Assembly: GCA_017411385.1 (NCBI GenBank)
Contig: JAFQQF010000021.1
Location: 1 to 38,001, forward strand
Reading direction: 5' to 3'
From: Ruminococcus sp.
Lineage (GTDB): Bacteria > Bacillota > Clostridia > Oscillospirales > Acutalibacteraceae
DNA: 38,001 nucleotides
Of this stretch, positions 1-8,567 are shown one piece after another (position 1 is the first letter of the stretch; every line of letters begins with the position of its first letter). The position numbers and the translations under genes are program-made. Below the pieces are notes generated by a model, which was not told the origin of the DNA, made no database searches, and saw only the letters and a list, made by a program, of their open reading frames with translations.

Positions 1-3000
1 AGGTGCTTCAGGTGCTGTTGCTGCTGCGCCGTACTCTACTGTCTGTGTATCAAGTACTGCTCCGTCCTTATCTGTGAAGGTTACGGTGTACTTGTTAACT
101 GTTGTGTCGTACTTTGCAGTTGCGATTGTGTCTGCTGTGATAGCATCAAGGTCTGCATCCCAGCCTGCGAAGGTGTAGGTATACTGTGCATCTGCTGCCA
201 TTGTAGGTGCTTCGATGCCAGCTGCTGCCTTACCCTCTTCTACCTGCTCAAAGCCGAGGAACTTGCCGTCTGCGTTGAGGTAGATAACTGTGAAGTACTT
301 AACTGCGGGTTCGTCGGGAGTTGTCACGATCTCGTCGAGAACTGCTGTGATAGTAACCTTATCTGTTTCAGAATCAAAGATGAAGGTGTATGTGCCGCCT
401 GTAGCCTTAAGAGTACAGTTACCAACATCATTACCCTCTGCATCCTTATTCTTGAATGTCCAGCCTTCAGCTGTGTTCTCGATTGTGCCTGTGTTACCAA
501 GCCATGTACCGAACTCAACAATCTTGAATTCGTATGTGTCTGCTGCGAGCTTAACCTCTGTTGTGTAAACAGTTGTGGAGCCCTCAACAAGTGTCATTTC
601 GATAGCGCCTGTGGCCCAATCTGTGAAGGAACCTGCGAGCTTAACTGTTGTATCAACGATGGGCTCGTCGGGAGTGGGCTCCTCAGGAACTTCTGTACCG
701 GGATACTGAACAGCCAGCTTGGACTCAGATATTGTCCATGTGAATGTGTATGTGCCAGCCTCAGTTGTTGTAAGTTTTACATTATCCACACCGCTTGAGC
801 TAAATACGAGACCTGCAACGGAATCTGTGATTGTTGTAGCTGTCTTGGGAGCTGTCCATGCGCCATTGCGAACAATCTTGAATTCATAATCTTTTGCTGC
901 CTCGAGGTCAACAGTAACTACTGCTGTAGCTGCGCCTTCCTCTGTGAGCTTGAATTCGTCAGCGATTGTGCTCCAACCGTTGAAGGAACCAACAAGATAT
1001 ACATCTGTTGAAAGGGGATCAACTGCGGGAACGTCCTCAAGGCTATCGTACCAAGTCTGTGCCTTGATGTCATAGTACTTGTCTGCCTGAGTTGTGAGGT
1101 TTTCTGTCTGTGAACCCTTATCGTTGTTATTGAAGAGAAGGTTTACATACTTGGAATCGAAGGAGATAGCATAAACGTCTGCGCCGTTTATTGTTTCACC
1201 GTTCTTCTCCATTGCTACGCCGGGCCATGTATTATCTGTGCCGTTACCATCCCAAACATAAGCATAAACATCAGCCCAGTTTGCGGAGTTGATTGCGTAA
1301 ACTGTTACGAGTGTGGGAAGGTCGGGCTCGTCGCCTGTTGCAGGATCCTCAGGAGTTGTTGTTTCCTCGGGAACAGTTGTTTCCTGCTCGTCATCGGTAG
1401 TATCAGGTGTGGGAACATATACATACTTGTCAGTATGCTCGCCCTCTTCCTCGGACCAATCCATGTAGTAGCCATAGCCGTCTTCAGGAGTGATGTTTGC
1501 GGACTGCTTGAGTGTTTCGCCGTCAAGACCTGTGAAGTTGATACCATCTACATCAGCAGGAATTGTTGCTGTGTAAATATCCTGATCATACTCGTTGGTC
1601 TCAAGGTATGTCATAGCCTTACCGGGCCAAGATGTATCAGCCTCGAAATTGCTACCCCAATAGTGAACGCTAACTTCTTTCCATGCCCATGCATTTGAGA
1701 AGTAGATTGTGATGTACTCGGGCTCTACAACAGGCTCTGTTGTTGTGGGCTCGGAATCATCCTCAGATGAGTCGGGAGCTGTTGTTTCCTGCTCGTCATC
1801 AGTAGTATCAGGTGTGGGAACGTAGGTGTATGTACCAACATTGATCTTTCCGTCAACTTCCTCTACACAATACCAACCTGCGCCATCAACGATACCCTCT
1901 GTGATATCAGCGGTCTGTCTCATAACGCCTTCCTGCTGGTCGTGCTCACCACGGAAGAGGAGACCTGTTGTGTCTGCAGGAATCTCTGCAGAGTAAATAG
2001 CCTCATTGTTGCCATTAATCTCAACAAATGTCATTGCTGTACCGGGCCACTCTGTTCCTTCAAAGCCACCCCAGTAATGGATATCAACGTTCTTGAATGC
2101 CCAGTTGTTTGTGAAGTAAACTGTGATGTATTCCTTCTCAACTACGGGCTCTGTTGTTGTGGGCTCGGACTCATCCTCAGATGCGTCGGGAGCTGTTGTT
2201 TCCTCAGTTGTGGGATCTTCAACAGGAGCTGTTGTTTCCTCTTCTACGGGAGGTGTGTATGTCCATGTGCCAACTTCAATCTTGCTGTCCTTCTCGGAAA
2301 CACAATAGAAGCCGGAGTTCTGAGCAAACTCTGTAATGTCTACAGTCTGGCGGAGAGTTGTATGATCCTGGTCATTGATACCGGAGAAAATGATACCGTC
2401 TGCATCAGCAGGAACGTTTGCACAGTAAACATTTTCACCATTGTCGTTTGTCTCGACAAATGTCATTGTGATACCGGGCCATGTGGGAGTAGCAGCAGTT
2501 GTGCCACCAAACCAGTAAACGTTCTGTGTTTCAAAATTCCAGTTGTTTGTGAAGTAAACTGTTACGAAGCCTTCGGGAACAACAGTTTCTGCATCTGCAA
2601 ACTGAGCGGACATCCAGTTAATTCTGGAGAGCATCCAGTCTGCTGCGTAAGCTGCCTGACCTTCGAAGGTTTCCTGATCATATGTCTTATTGGATGTTGC
2701 AAGAGTATTAGCCTCTGCATCGTATGTGTACATAACGAGAGAGCTGTGGTCTGCAATCCAAGAGTTGTTTTTGTTGTTGGAAAGCTGCCAGCCCTTGCCG
2801 TAGTTCCAGTTACCGGAGTTAGCAAGTGAAGCAAGGTAACCGTCAAGAGTCTGGAGTCTGCTGGAAGCCTGAGCATCGCCTGTGAGAACATCAGCAACGC
2901 CTGCAAAGCTTGTAGTCCAAACATCCTTAACGATATCCATAAAGGTCTTGCCGTCAGCTGTCTTGGAAGTCATGTAGCAAGCCTCGGAGAATACACTTCT

Positions 3001-5226
3001 GCCACCCTTGAAGTTGGCGTCAAAGTGCATAAGCTCCTTAGCATACCAACCGTCAGGTCTGGAGAGGTCGAGCATCTTGCCGTCAGCGTCGTGTCTTTCA
3101 GGAATGCTGTGGGAGTTACCAAGTGCGTTGTCGTAGTCCCAAACAGGTGACATATAGAAGATGTTGTTGTCTGAGTCATATACGAAGTAGCAGCTTGTAA
3201 CACCTGCATCGAGGTTCTTAGCAACCTCGTTTACAAGGTAAGCTCTTGCAAAGTCGTTGATGTCAACGAGAGTTGCGAGAGTTGCAAGGTCATCTTCATA
3301 GAGAGCCTTCTCAACAGCCTGATACTTAGCCTTCATGAAAGCAACCTGCTCGTCTGTGGGCTCGTCGGGAACCTTGTGAGTCATAACCTGACCGAGTTCA
3401 GTTGTGAAAGTAAGGTCGCCTGCGTTTGCAGCATTTGCTGCTGTGTCAAGCTCGAGGATGAAGTCGAAGTTATCTGTGGGAACTACATCGCCCTCTTCCT
3501 CAACCTCTACGATAGGCTCTTCGAGGTCAGGCATTACAGTGTTCTTACCCATCTCAATCTTCTGAGTGAGCTGGTAGGAACCCTGATAGTAACCATTTAC
3601 GAACATATCAACGAAACGGGAGTCACATGCATAGTGCATACCAACTTCGTTAGCAAGGTCGTAAACAAGGCGGTTACGGAGAAGTGAAGAATCCTGTGCG
3701 TTTGCAAGGAGTGACCACTTCTTACCATTCATGCCGTCGATTGTAACATTCTTGTAGTATGTGATGTTGAAGGGCTTCTTAGCAAGATTCCATGTGGAGT
3801 TGCCACGACCCTTAATCTTCTTGATATCTGCACCGTCTTCAGGTGTGTCGGGTGTGATATCATCGATAACACCGTTTGCAGCAGAAGCTACAGCACCAGC
3901 AACGTTGCCAGCTTCCTGATTCTTAGAACCGCTTGTCAGGAATGCATAGAGGTCATATGTAGCGTCTACAGTAGCCTCTACCTTATCGTCGTTCTTAGTT
4001 GTTGTGCCGTTCTGAGCGTTCAGGAAGATTGTACCCTCAGCGTCAGTCTTGTAGATAGTAACTGTCTTGTTTGTAGCACCGGAGCAAACATAAGATGTAC
4101 CGGACTCGTAGGGAACTACTGCATACTCGCCTGCAGGAATGATAACACCGTTGAGGAGTACCTGACTGGAGTAAGTGTTAAGAACGATAACTTCTGTGTC
4201 AGAAGCACTACCGGGGAGGTAGAAGTTTCTGCCGTCAGAGTTCTCGTGCCATCTCTGCCAGCCGTTTGCACCGAGCTCTTCCTTTGTCTCAACTGTTGCA
4301 GCGTATGCATAGAGGCCGTCAACCTTCTGATAGCCAAGCTCATAGCTGTTGTCTACAACGGGTGTGTCAGGTGTGTCTGCCTGCTCATAACCCTTGATGT
4401 AAACAGTTGTTGTTGCGTAATCAGCAGAATACTTAACAACAGAACCAGCCTTGTTGTATGCCCAAAGGTATACATTAACTGCTAATGTCTCGTCGAGAGC
4501 AGGAGCAGAAAGATCACTGTAAAGAACAGATGTTGCGCCTACTGTCCAATCAACCTTGGAAGCAGTGTAGTTTACATTGTAAGCAAGACCGTTTGCATCG
4601 CCGAGTTTACCGGAAACGATCATTGTGGTCTTCTCTGCGGGAGTAACGAGATAAGGATCAGCCTCTGTACCTGTACCGCCGAATGTGTTCTGGAATGTTA
4701 CTGTGGGAGCTTCGGGAGCTGATGTGGGAGCAGAAACGAGTGTGGAGTCTGCGTAAACACTCCATGTGCCACCGCCTTTATCCCATGTGTTTTCTTTAAC
4801 TGCGTAACAGTTGTTTGTGCCGTCCCATGTAAGGTCAGATGTCTGGTTCCACTTATTGCTACCGTTTGAACCCCAATCGTTTACATTGTTACCAGGATTC
4901 ATACGGCAGAAGATAACGTTTGTGTAAGCCTTGTCTGCAGGAGACTGAACTCTGTAAACGCCATTGCCAGTACTTTCAACCTTTGTCATAGAAACCCAAG
5001 CTTCGCCGTTACCGAAGAAGTAAGCAGCAAAACGTGCGCCGTCTTTTGCCCAGTTAGCGCTGGGCTTGAGGTAGAGATATGTGCCGGCAGGGATAGAAGC
5101 GCCTGTTTCAGCAATCTCTACATTAGCAGCAGATGTGCTTGTGAAGCCAACTGTAACCAGAGAGAAAAGCATCATAACTGCAAGAACTACTGAGAGAAGT
5201 CTTGCAGTAATCTTAGATGATTTCAT
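1..5226 (-). CDS. Secreted CotH-kinase protein with starch-binding-like modules (3' end outside window)
   Basis: One open frame of 1742 codons runs from ATG 5226 to the left edge without a stop, so the C-terminus is missing. AAGGAGG lies about 9 nt before the ATG, followed by a signal peptide (MKSSKITARLLSVVLAVMML...TSAA, cleavage near residue 33). An N-terminal module spans about 35-160. A CotH kinase-like domain spans about 465-880, with GRGNSTW at 473, KKPFNITYYK, a DMFVNGYYQGSYQL motif and WDYDNALG at 696-703, whose aspartates are the expected metal ligands. Next come three related CBM26-like modules (about 884-995, 1030-1140, 1165-1275), a fourth divergent one (1303-1395), two VGSFNGW/AGSFTDW beta-sandwich modules of CBM48 style (1408-1510, 1527-1635) and InlB-type repeats (1640 to the edge). 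T/P/E/S-rich linkers join the modules. CotH proteins are atypical protein kinases known from spore coats and from ruminococcal extracellular systems. I infer a cell-surface or secreted role in glycan binding, with possible phosphorylation of exported proteins. The true substrate is unknown. Confidence 0.85.
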   Translation of the reverse strand, partial: MKSSKITARLLSVVLAVMMLFSLVTVGFTSTSAANVEIAETGASIPAGTYLYLKPSANWAKDGARFAAYFFGNGEAWVSMTKVESTGNGVYRVQSPADKAYTNVIFCRMNPGNNVNDWGSNGSNKWNQTSDLTWDGTNNCYAVKENTWDKGGGTWSVYADSTLVSAPTSAPEAPTVTFQNTFGGTGTEADPYLVTPAEKTTMIVSGKLGDANGLAYNVNYTASKVDWTVGATSVLYSDLSAPALDETLAVNVYLWAYNKAGSVVKYSADYATTTVYIKGYEQADTPDTPVVDNSYELGYQKVDGLYAYAATVETKEELGANGWQRWHENSDGRNFYLPGSASDTEVIVLNTYSSQVLLNGVIIPAGEYAVVPYESGTSYVCSGATNKTVTIYKTDAEGTIFLNAQNGTTTKNDDKVEATVDATYDLYAFLTSGSKNQEAGNVAGAVASAANGVIDDITPDTPEDGADIKKIKGRGNSTWNLAKKPFNITYYKNVTIDGMNGKKWSLLANAQDSSLLRNRLVYDLANEVGMHYACDSRFVDMFVNGYYQGSYQLTQKIEMGKNTVMPDLEEPIVEVEEEGDVVPTDNFDFILELDTAANAANAGDLTFTTELGQVMTHKVPDEPTDEQVAFMKAKYQAVEKALYEDDLATLATLVDINDFARAYLVNEVAKNLDAGVTSCYFVYDSDNNIFYMSPVWDYDNALGNSHSIPERHDADGKMLDLSRPDGWYAKELMHFDANFKGGRSVFSEACYMTSKTADGKTFMDIVKDVWTTSFAGVADVLTGDAQASSRLQTLDGYLASLANSGNWNYGKGWQLSNNKNNSWIADHSSLVMYTYDAEANTLATSNKTYDQETFEGQAAYAADWMLSRINWMSAQFADAETVVPEGFVTVYFTNNWNFETQNVYWFGGTTAATPTWPGITMTFVETNDNGENVYCANVPADADGIIFSGINDQDHTTLRQTVDITEFAQNSGFYCVSEKDSKIEVGTWTYTPPVEEETTAPVEDPTTEETTAPDASEDESEPTTTEPVVEKEYITVYFTNNWAFKNVDIHYWGGFEGTEWPGTAMTFVEINGNNEAIYSAEIPADTTGLLFRGEHDQQEGVMRQTADITEGIVDGAGWYCVEEVDGKINVGTYTYVPTPDTTDDEQETTAPDSSEDDSEPTTTEPVVEPEYITIYFSNAWAWKEVSVHYWGSNFEADTSWPGKAMTYLETNEYDQDIYTATIPADVDGINFTGLDGETLKQSANITPEDGYGYYMDWSEEEGEHTDKYVYVPTPDTTDDEQETTVPEETTTPEDPATGDEPDLPTLVTVYAINSANWADVYAYVWDGNGTDNTWPGVAMEKNGETINGADVYAISFDSKYVNLLFNNNDKGSQTENLTTQADKYYDIKAQTWYDSLEDVPAVDPLSTDVYLVGSFNGWSTIADEFKLTEEGAATAVVTVDLEAAKDYEFKIVRNGAWTAPKTATTITDSVAGLVFSSSGVDNVKLTTTEAGTYTFTWTISESKLAVQYPGTEVPEEPTPDEPIVDTTVKLAGSFTDWATGAIEMTLVEGSTTVYTTEVKLAADTYEFKIVEFGTWLGNTGTIENTAEGWTFKNKDAEGNDVGNCTLKATGGTYTFIFDSETDKVTITAVLDEIVTTPDEPAVKYFTVIYLNADGKFLGFEQVEEGKAAAGIEAPTMAADAQYTYTFAGWDADLDAITADTIATAKYDTTVNKYTVTFTDKDGAVLDTQTVEYGAAATAPEAP
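1400..2577 (-). repeat. Three tandem starch-binding-like modules with repeated TTTEP linkers inside the CotH gene
   Basis: Three units of about 400-430 bp each encode a beta-sandwich that starts with YITVYFTNNW or a close variant, contains a TWPG/EWPG/SWPG turn, and ends in TYTYVPTPDTTDDEQETT-like acidic Thr/Pro linkers. The linkers of units 2 and 3 (near 1740-1835 and 2150-2250) are nearly identical at DNA level, which points to recent duplication or recombination within the gene. Confidence 0.75.
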
Positions 5227-5640
5227 AAGTTTTTTCCTCCTTAAAAAATTTGTTTTTAGAAAAAATTTGTTATTGTGAAATGCCATTAGTCTTTGCCTGC
5301 CGTCTGACCACCGGAGGGTTCGGACAACCTATACAATACGCAAAGCACGCTTAAACGCACTCTATGCGAAGCACAGTGAATACGACCTGCTTCGCACATT
5401 GCATAGGCTGCCAGATAAAGCCTCGGCATTATCTACCTGAAATTAATATTTATAATGTATATGTAAAAGCCGAACACTTTTGCCTGATTTTCTGAGGAAG
5501 CTTTATGTAACAAAAACTCCCTCAGTCAGCTTCGCTGACAGCTCCCTCTCATAGGAAGCCTTGTTCGGTTACAAGAGGAAAAACAAGGTATAAATAACAA
5601 AATACATACTATCAGTTTAGATAATTTTGCTATTTTATAC
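5227..5640 (-). other. Long 5' leader of the CotH gene
   Basis: If transcription starts just downstream of the promoter at 5647-5674, the CotH mRNA has a leader of about 415 nt without an ORF. It contains one copy of the palindromic repeat (5517-5560) and a 9-bp perfect inverted repeat, TGCGAAGCA at 5365-5373 with TGCTTCGCA at 5388-5396. I recognise no known riboswitch class in it. Confidence 0.4.
5517..5560 (+). repeat. Palindromic intergenic repeat, copy 1
   Basis: The copy begins CTCCCTCA, continues into the hairpin GTCAGC-ttc-GCTGAC (5525-5539) and ends GCTCCCTCTCA. The outer sequence is shared with the copy at 5985-6030, while the stem sequence differs but stays paired. Confidence 0.65.
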
Positions 5641-5646
5641 ATACTA

Positions 5647-5674
5647 ATTATAGCACAGATTGTAAATTTTACAA
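5647..5674 (-). promoter_or_regulatory. Predicted sigma-A promoter for the CotH gene
   Basis: On the minus strand TTGTAA (5674-5669) is separated by 16 bp from a perfect TATAAT (5652-5647). It is the best promoter match upstream of the CotH gene. The alternative is a weaker site closer to the gene near 5455. Confidence 0.5.
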
Positions 5675-5881
5675 CAAAATTGTAAACATCAAACCTCACA
5701 AAATTTACTAAAATCTTTTGTGTAACTCGTCAATTGACTGCCATTTTACGTGCAAATTTTAGGAACCATAATAAATTACAGCCGTGATTAGCAGGACGTT
5801 TTTTCACACACATTGCCGACTGCATTAGAAAGCAATGGGTGGTTTCTGTAATCTCAGAGGCAACCAAATAAGCTTCACTAT

Positions 5882-5920
5882 CTGAGGGAAGTGGCTGTGC
5901 ACAAGCACAGACGATAGGAG
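5882..5920 (-). repeat. Palindromic intergenic repeat, copy 2 (inverted)
   Basis: Read on the minus strand this has the same layout as the other copies: CTCC, a CTGTGC-ttgt-GCACAG stem (5895-5910), then CCACTTCCCTCAG. The stem sequence is again different but fully paired. Confidence 0.5.
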
Positions 5921-5932
5921 TAATAGGATTTA

Positions 5933-5965
5933 TCCCTCAGTCTTTCGGCTTTGCCAAAGAGAGCT
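5933..5965 (+). repeat. Palindromic intergenic repeat, copy 3 (partial)
   Basis: CCCTCAG is followed by TCTTT-c-GGC-ttt-GCC-AAAGA (5941-5960), a stem with one bulged C, and then GAGCT. The right-hand CCCTCTCA flank is degenerate. Confidence 0.45.
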
Positions 5966-5984
5966 ATTATATACAAGGGGAACA

Positions 5985-6030
5985 CTCCCTCAGTCATCCA
6001 TTCGGATGACAGTTCCCTCTCAGAGGGAAC
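5985..6030 (+). repeat. Palindromic intergenic repeat, copy 4
   Basis: CTCCCTCA leads into the perfect hairpin GTCATCC-attc-GGATGAC (5993-6010) and ends with AGTTCCCTCTCAGAGGGAAC. It lies immediately downstream of the phage-cluster terminator. Confidence 0.65.
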
Positions 6031-6063
6031 AAAAATACCGCCTCTGAATAAATCAAAGGCGGT
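6031..6063 (-). terminator. Intrinsic terminator of the phage-like operon
   Basis: On the minus strand the stem ACCGCCT (6063-6057) pairs with AGGCGGT (6043-6037) and is followed by ATTTTTG. It lies 34 bp after the stop codon of the last phage gene. Confidence 0.75.
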
Positions 6064-6097
6064 AAACGAAAGGATATGTTATTTTGAATGAGTCATT

Positions 6098-6568
6098 TTA
6101 TCTGAAACCGATTACCCTGTAGGTTTTGCCCGACTCATTGAGGCAATTCATAAATCCATTTTCAGGCTCTTCATCCTGACTGACGGTAACCGACATTGAA
6201 TTAAAGTTTATTCCTGCCGAAAAACCTGCACCATACATTGAAAAGCCTGCGTAGTTCCTTGTGCAAAGAGTTGTGCTGTCATAAACTGCACAGGGCATAG
6301 AATCGCAAAAAACGATTACCGTTGTCACAACCGACGGCAACGCTACTGTACGGCGGGCTTCTCCGTTTCCAACAAAGGAAACCGTCACCATGGGCATTCG
6401 CACTCTGGTTTTTTCTGCTTCGCTTAAGTGAATCTCTGTGTTTTCAATGTGGTCGCCGACTACTTCCTCCACAATGAAGTTGTCACTGTTGAAATCATTT
6501 CTCTGGGGTCTGTCGCTTCCCTGCCACAGGTTAAGCCCCAACCTCTCGGTTTTATTTGCTGATGGCAT
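6098..6568 (-). CDS. Short tail fibre-like protein
   Basis: This 156-aa protein is the last gene of the phage-like operon. Its N-terminus reads TERLGLNLWQGSDRPQRNDF, the type of start that links tail fibres and baseplate-attached proteins to the particle in many Firmicutes phages. The remainder is a compact beta-rich domain with glycine-rich stretches (YGAGFSAGINF). The start ATG at 6568 has AAGGAGGAGAAG upstream and lies 12 nt after the stop of the gpI-like gene. There is no long fibre shaft, receptor-binding repeat region or chaperone gene, so if the particle has a fibre it is very small. Fibre-like is assigned from position and the N-terminal motif. The receptor role is inferred. Confidence 0.6.
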   Translation of the reverse strand: MPSANKTERLGLNLWQGSDRPQRNDFNSDNFIVEEVVGDHIENTEIHLSEAEKTRVRMPMVTVSFVGNGEARRTVALPSVVTTVIVFCDSMPCAVYDSTTLCTRNYAGFSMYGAGFSAGINFNSMSVTVSQDEEPENGFMNCLNESGKTYRVIGFR

Positions 6569-6580
6569 ATCTTCTCCTCC

Positions 6581-7162
6581 TTAAATATCTGCTGTATATA
6601 TATCAATCCTTGACCAAGGCATATTACTCGCATCCATCCTGTCAAAGGTAAGGTTATTGTTATCTATGTCGTCAAAGCAAAAGCCCTGCCAGACAATATC
6701 TATCTCCAAATGAGCAGGAAGCAAGGCTTCAAGCTGAGCACGAAACCAGTTTTTTTGACCTGTGGTAAAGGCTTCCTTTGTGGCATCAAGCACCAGTCGC
6801 TGTGCCTTGGGATACTCCTGCACCTGTGCATCAAGCCCCAAAAAACCCACAAGCTTTTGCACACCCTTCAGGGTAAAATCTTCAAGTCCGAAGGTGCTTC
6901 TGAGCAGTATCATCTGTCGGCGTTTTTCTGTATTCAGGTCATTCCTCACTCTGCCCCAGAGCCTCTCTCTTTCTTCGAGCCCAAAGGACTCCGCAGTTAT
7001 ACAAAAGCACTCTGAAAGCAAGGTGTCAAGCTCTTCACTCAGCATGTCAAGCCCCTCGGCATAAGCTGCAAGCTCGCAGTAAATATTACTGTCCTCGGTT
7101 ATGCTGTATATTCCCAAAGGCTCATGCTTTTTCAAAAGGGAGTTTAAAGCGCCCATACTCAC
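6581..7162 (-). CDS. Baseplate gpI-like / YmfQ (DUF2313) family protein
   Basis: This 193-aa protein sits directly after baseplate J, as P2 gpI and YmfQ-family proteins do. Family-like features are a helical first half, the stretch STFGLEDFTLKGVQKLVGFLG, and the C-terminal PAHLEIDIVW motif followed by DDIDNNNLTFDRMD. In related phages the protein joins the baseplate wedge to the fibres. The ATG at 7162 overlaps the stop of the preceding gene by 4 nt (ATGA), and an in-frame ATG two codons later is an alternative. The length is usual for the family. Confidence 0.75.
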   Translation of the reverse strand: MSMGALNSLLKKHEPLGIYSITEDSNIYCELAAYAEGLDMLSEELDTLLSECFCITAESFGLEERERLWGRVRNDLNTEKRRQMILLRSTFGLEDFTLKGVQKLVGFLGLDAQVQEYPKAQRLVLDATKEAFTTGQKNWFRAQLEALLPAHLEIDIVWQGFCFDDIDNNNLTFDRMDASNMPWSRIDIYTADI

Positions 7163-8220
7163 ACTCCCTCATAAACTCTGATATTGCCTGCCACGGGGTA
7201 GCTGTTCTGTGAGCAGTTTGTGTTACCCCCTGAAGAAACAATTCTGAAATCAGCCACACCCTCTGTGTGATAAAGCTTATCGCTCAGACGGCTCAACACC
7301 ACGCTGTCACCTACACCGCGTGTGCTTATGTAATCCGTCACGATTTTTTTGCATTCCTCTGCCACCTGTGTGAATTCATAGCCGTCGCACACATCCAGAT
7401 AAATCATTAAATCCACTCTCTCGGGCTCTGCTCTATATACAGCCACATCCACATTAACCTCTCTGAGCTGTGAAAGCTTACTCTGCACAGCCTCTAAGGT
7501 TTCATCGGAAACCTCGCTTCCTTCAGCTGAGATGTAAACATCCACCGTACCGGCACCTCTGCCTCGGGGCATAACTCCTGCTCCTGCAACACCTTCTACC
7601 TCTGTGGCTATGGTTTTGTAATAAGCACAGTTTGTACCGTTAGAGGCAAACTTGAAGCTTTCTATTACTCTATCTCTGAGATTTTCGTCACTCTCTCTGT
7701 CAGTACCTGCAGTACACTCATCAGGATTTGTAACCGACTGCACACCTGCTACAGGAGTTACCATAACCGTTATCTTGCCAGCCTTCACATTATAAGCTCT
7801 GCCTTCGCTTAAAGCCTGAATTTGCGCGTGCACACTCAAGGCACCAATGGGTATGCTTACACTCTCAACAGTTTCAAATCTCAAAGGGTATTCCTCATTT
7901 GTAGCCACCACAGTACCCTTGGGAATGTTAATCTCTTGTATTGCAGGCTCTGACACACTGAAAATTACGCTGCCAACAGCTTTTGAAGCCTCACGACGTG
8001 TGAGTCCTCTTTCCATAGCATGCAAATCAAGATACTCCTCCCCTGCAGTGGGTACAAACATTTGCCTTTTAAGCCACTCCATTGTCATATAAGCAGAGTA
8101 AAGCTCTCCTGCCAACACCTGAAGTCTTACATATATGTCCGATGCCTCTGCGGGAGTGTTGCCTGAAATCTCTTTGTATTTTTCTGCCATCCTCGCAAGT
8201 ATATCATCGTAAGTCTGCAT
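7159..8220 (-). CDS. Baseplate J-like protein
   Basis: This 353-aa protein matches the baseplate J family (P2 gpJ, Mu gp47, XkdT), the wedge component that forms the periphery of contractile-tail baseplates. Visible signs are the N-terminal MQTYDDILARMAEKY helix, the LQVLAGELYSAYMTMEWL segment, the GEEYLDLHAMERGLTRREA motif near residue 60, AGSVQS-type beta repeats, and the GTVDVYISAEG motif in the second half. The length is normal. The start overlaps the gp25-like gene by 1 nt (TGATG). Finding an intact contractile-type wedge protein in a cluster without a sheath gene is unusual. Confidence 0.9.
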   Translation of the reverse strand: MQTYDDILARMAEKYKEISGNTPAEASDIYVRLQVLAGELYSAYMTMEWLKRQMFVPTAGEEYLDLHAMERGLTRREASKAVGSVIFSVSEPAIQEINIPKGTVVATNEEYPLRFETVESVSIPIGALSVHAQIQALSEGRAYNVKAGKITVMVTPVAGVQSVTNPDECTAGTDRESDENLRDRVIESFKFASNGTNCAYYKTIATEVEGVAGAGVMPRGRGAGTVDVYISAEGSEVSDETLEAVQSKLSQLREVNVDVAVYRAEPERVDLMIYLDVCDGYEFTQVAEECKKIVTDYISTRGVGDSVVLSRLSDKLYHTEGVADFRIVSSGGNTNCSQNSYPVAGNIRVYEGV

Positions 8221-8567
8221 CAGATAATCACCTCCAGCGACATAATGTTCTCTTTGCAGGCAACCGTAAGCTCTGCAAGAATTCTTCCGTCAACAAGCTG
8301 AGAAGCACAATCCAGACGAAGACTGATATCTTCCATATCCGCCACAGCCTCCTGCAAAATCACCTCCAGCCTTCTGCACTCTCTATCTCCCGAAACATCT
8401 GTAACCGCCTCGGTTCCCATTTCCTTATTATATATGAATCCGCCTTTTTTGGCGGTGATTCTCATAACAATCTGCTGGAGAATTTCCTCTGTGCCCTCTA
8501 TTTTCACAGGAGCTCCTGTGCTGTCAAGAACCATATCTCCGTCTTTAATTTTTATATCCATAGGCAC
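8220..8567 (-). CDS. gp25-like baseplate wedge protein
   Basis: This 115-aa protein lies between the spike and baseplate J, where gp25/gpW/XkdS-type wedge proteins lie. It begins DIKIKDGDMVLDSTG, has the EEILQQIVMRITAKKGGF helix typical of the gp25 fold, a YNKEMGTEA motif, and ends in a beta strand with ILAELTVACKENIMSLEV. In T4 gp25 helps to initiate sheath assembly. The start is ambiguous: a GTG at 8567 overlaps the previous stop by 1 nt, and an ATG lies two codons downstream. Both are served by GGAAAGGAG. Confidence 0.75.
   Translation of the reverse strand: MPMDIKIKDGDMVLDSTGAPVKIEGTEEILQQIVMRITAKKGGFIYNKEMGTEAVTDVSGDRECRRLEVILQEAVADMEDISLRLDCASQLVDGRILAELTVACKENIMSLEVII

Noticed and set aside
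1942-2829. A 295-codon plus-strand open frame rich in cysteine
   Set aside because: It is antisense to the CotH gene repeats, has no ribosome-binding site, and its odd Cys-rich composition comes from the reverse reading of Thr/Val/Pro codons.
5227-5500. Possible cyclic-di-GMP riboswitch in the CotH leader
   Set aside because: Only loose matches such as GGCAAAGACTA are present; the conserved core and P1/P2/P3 pairing were not found.
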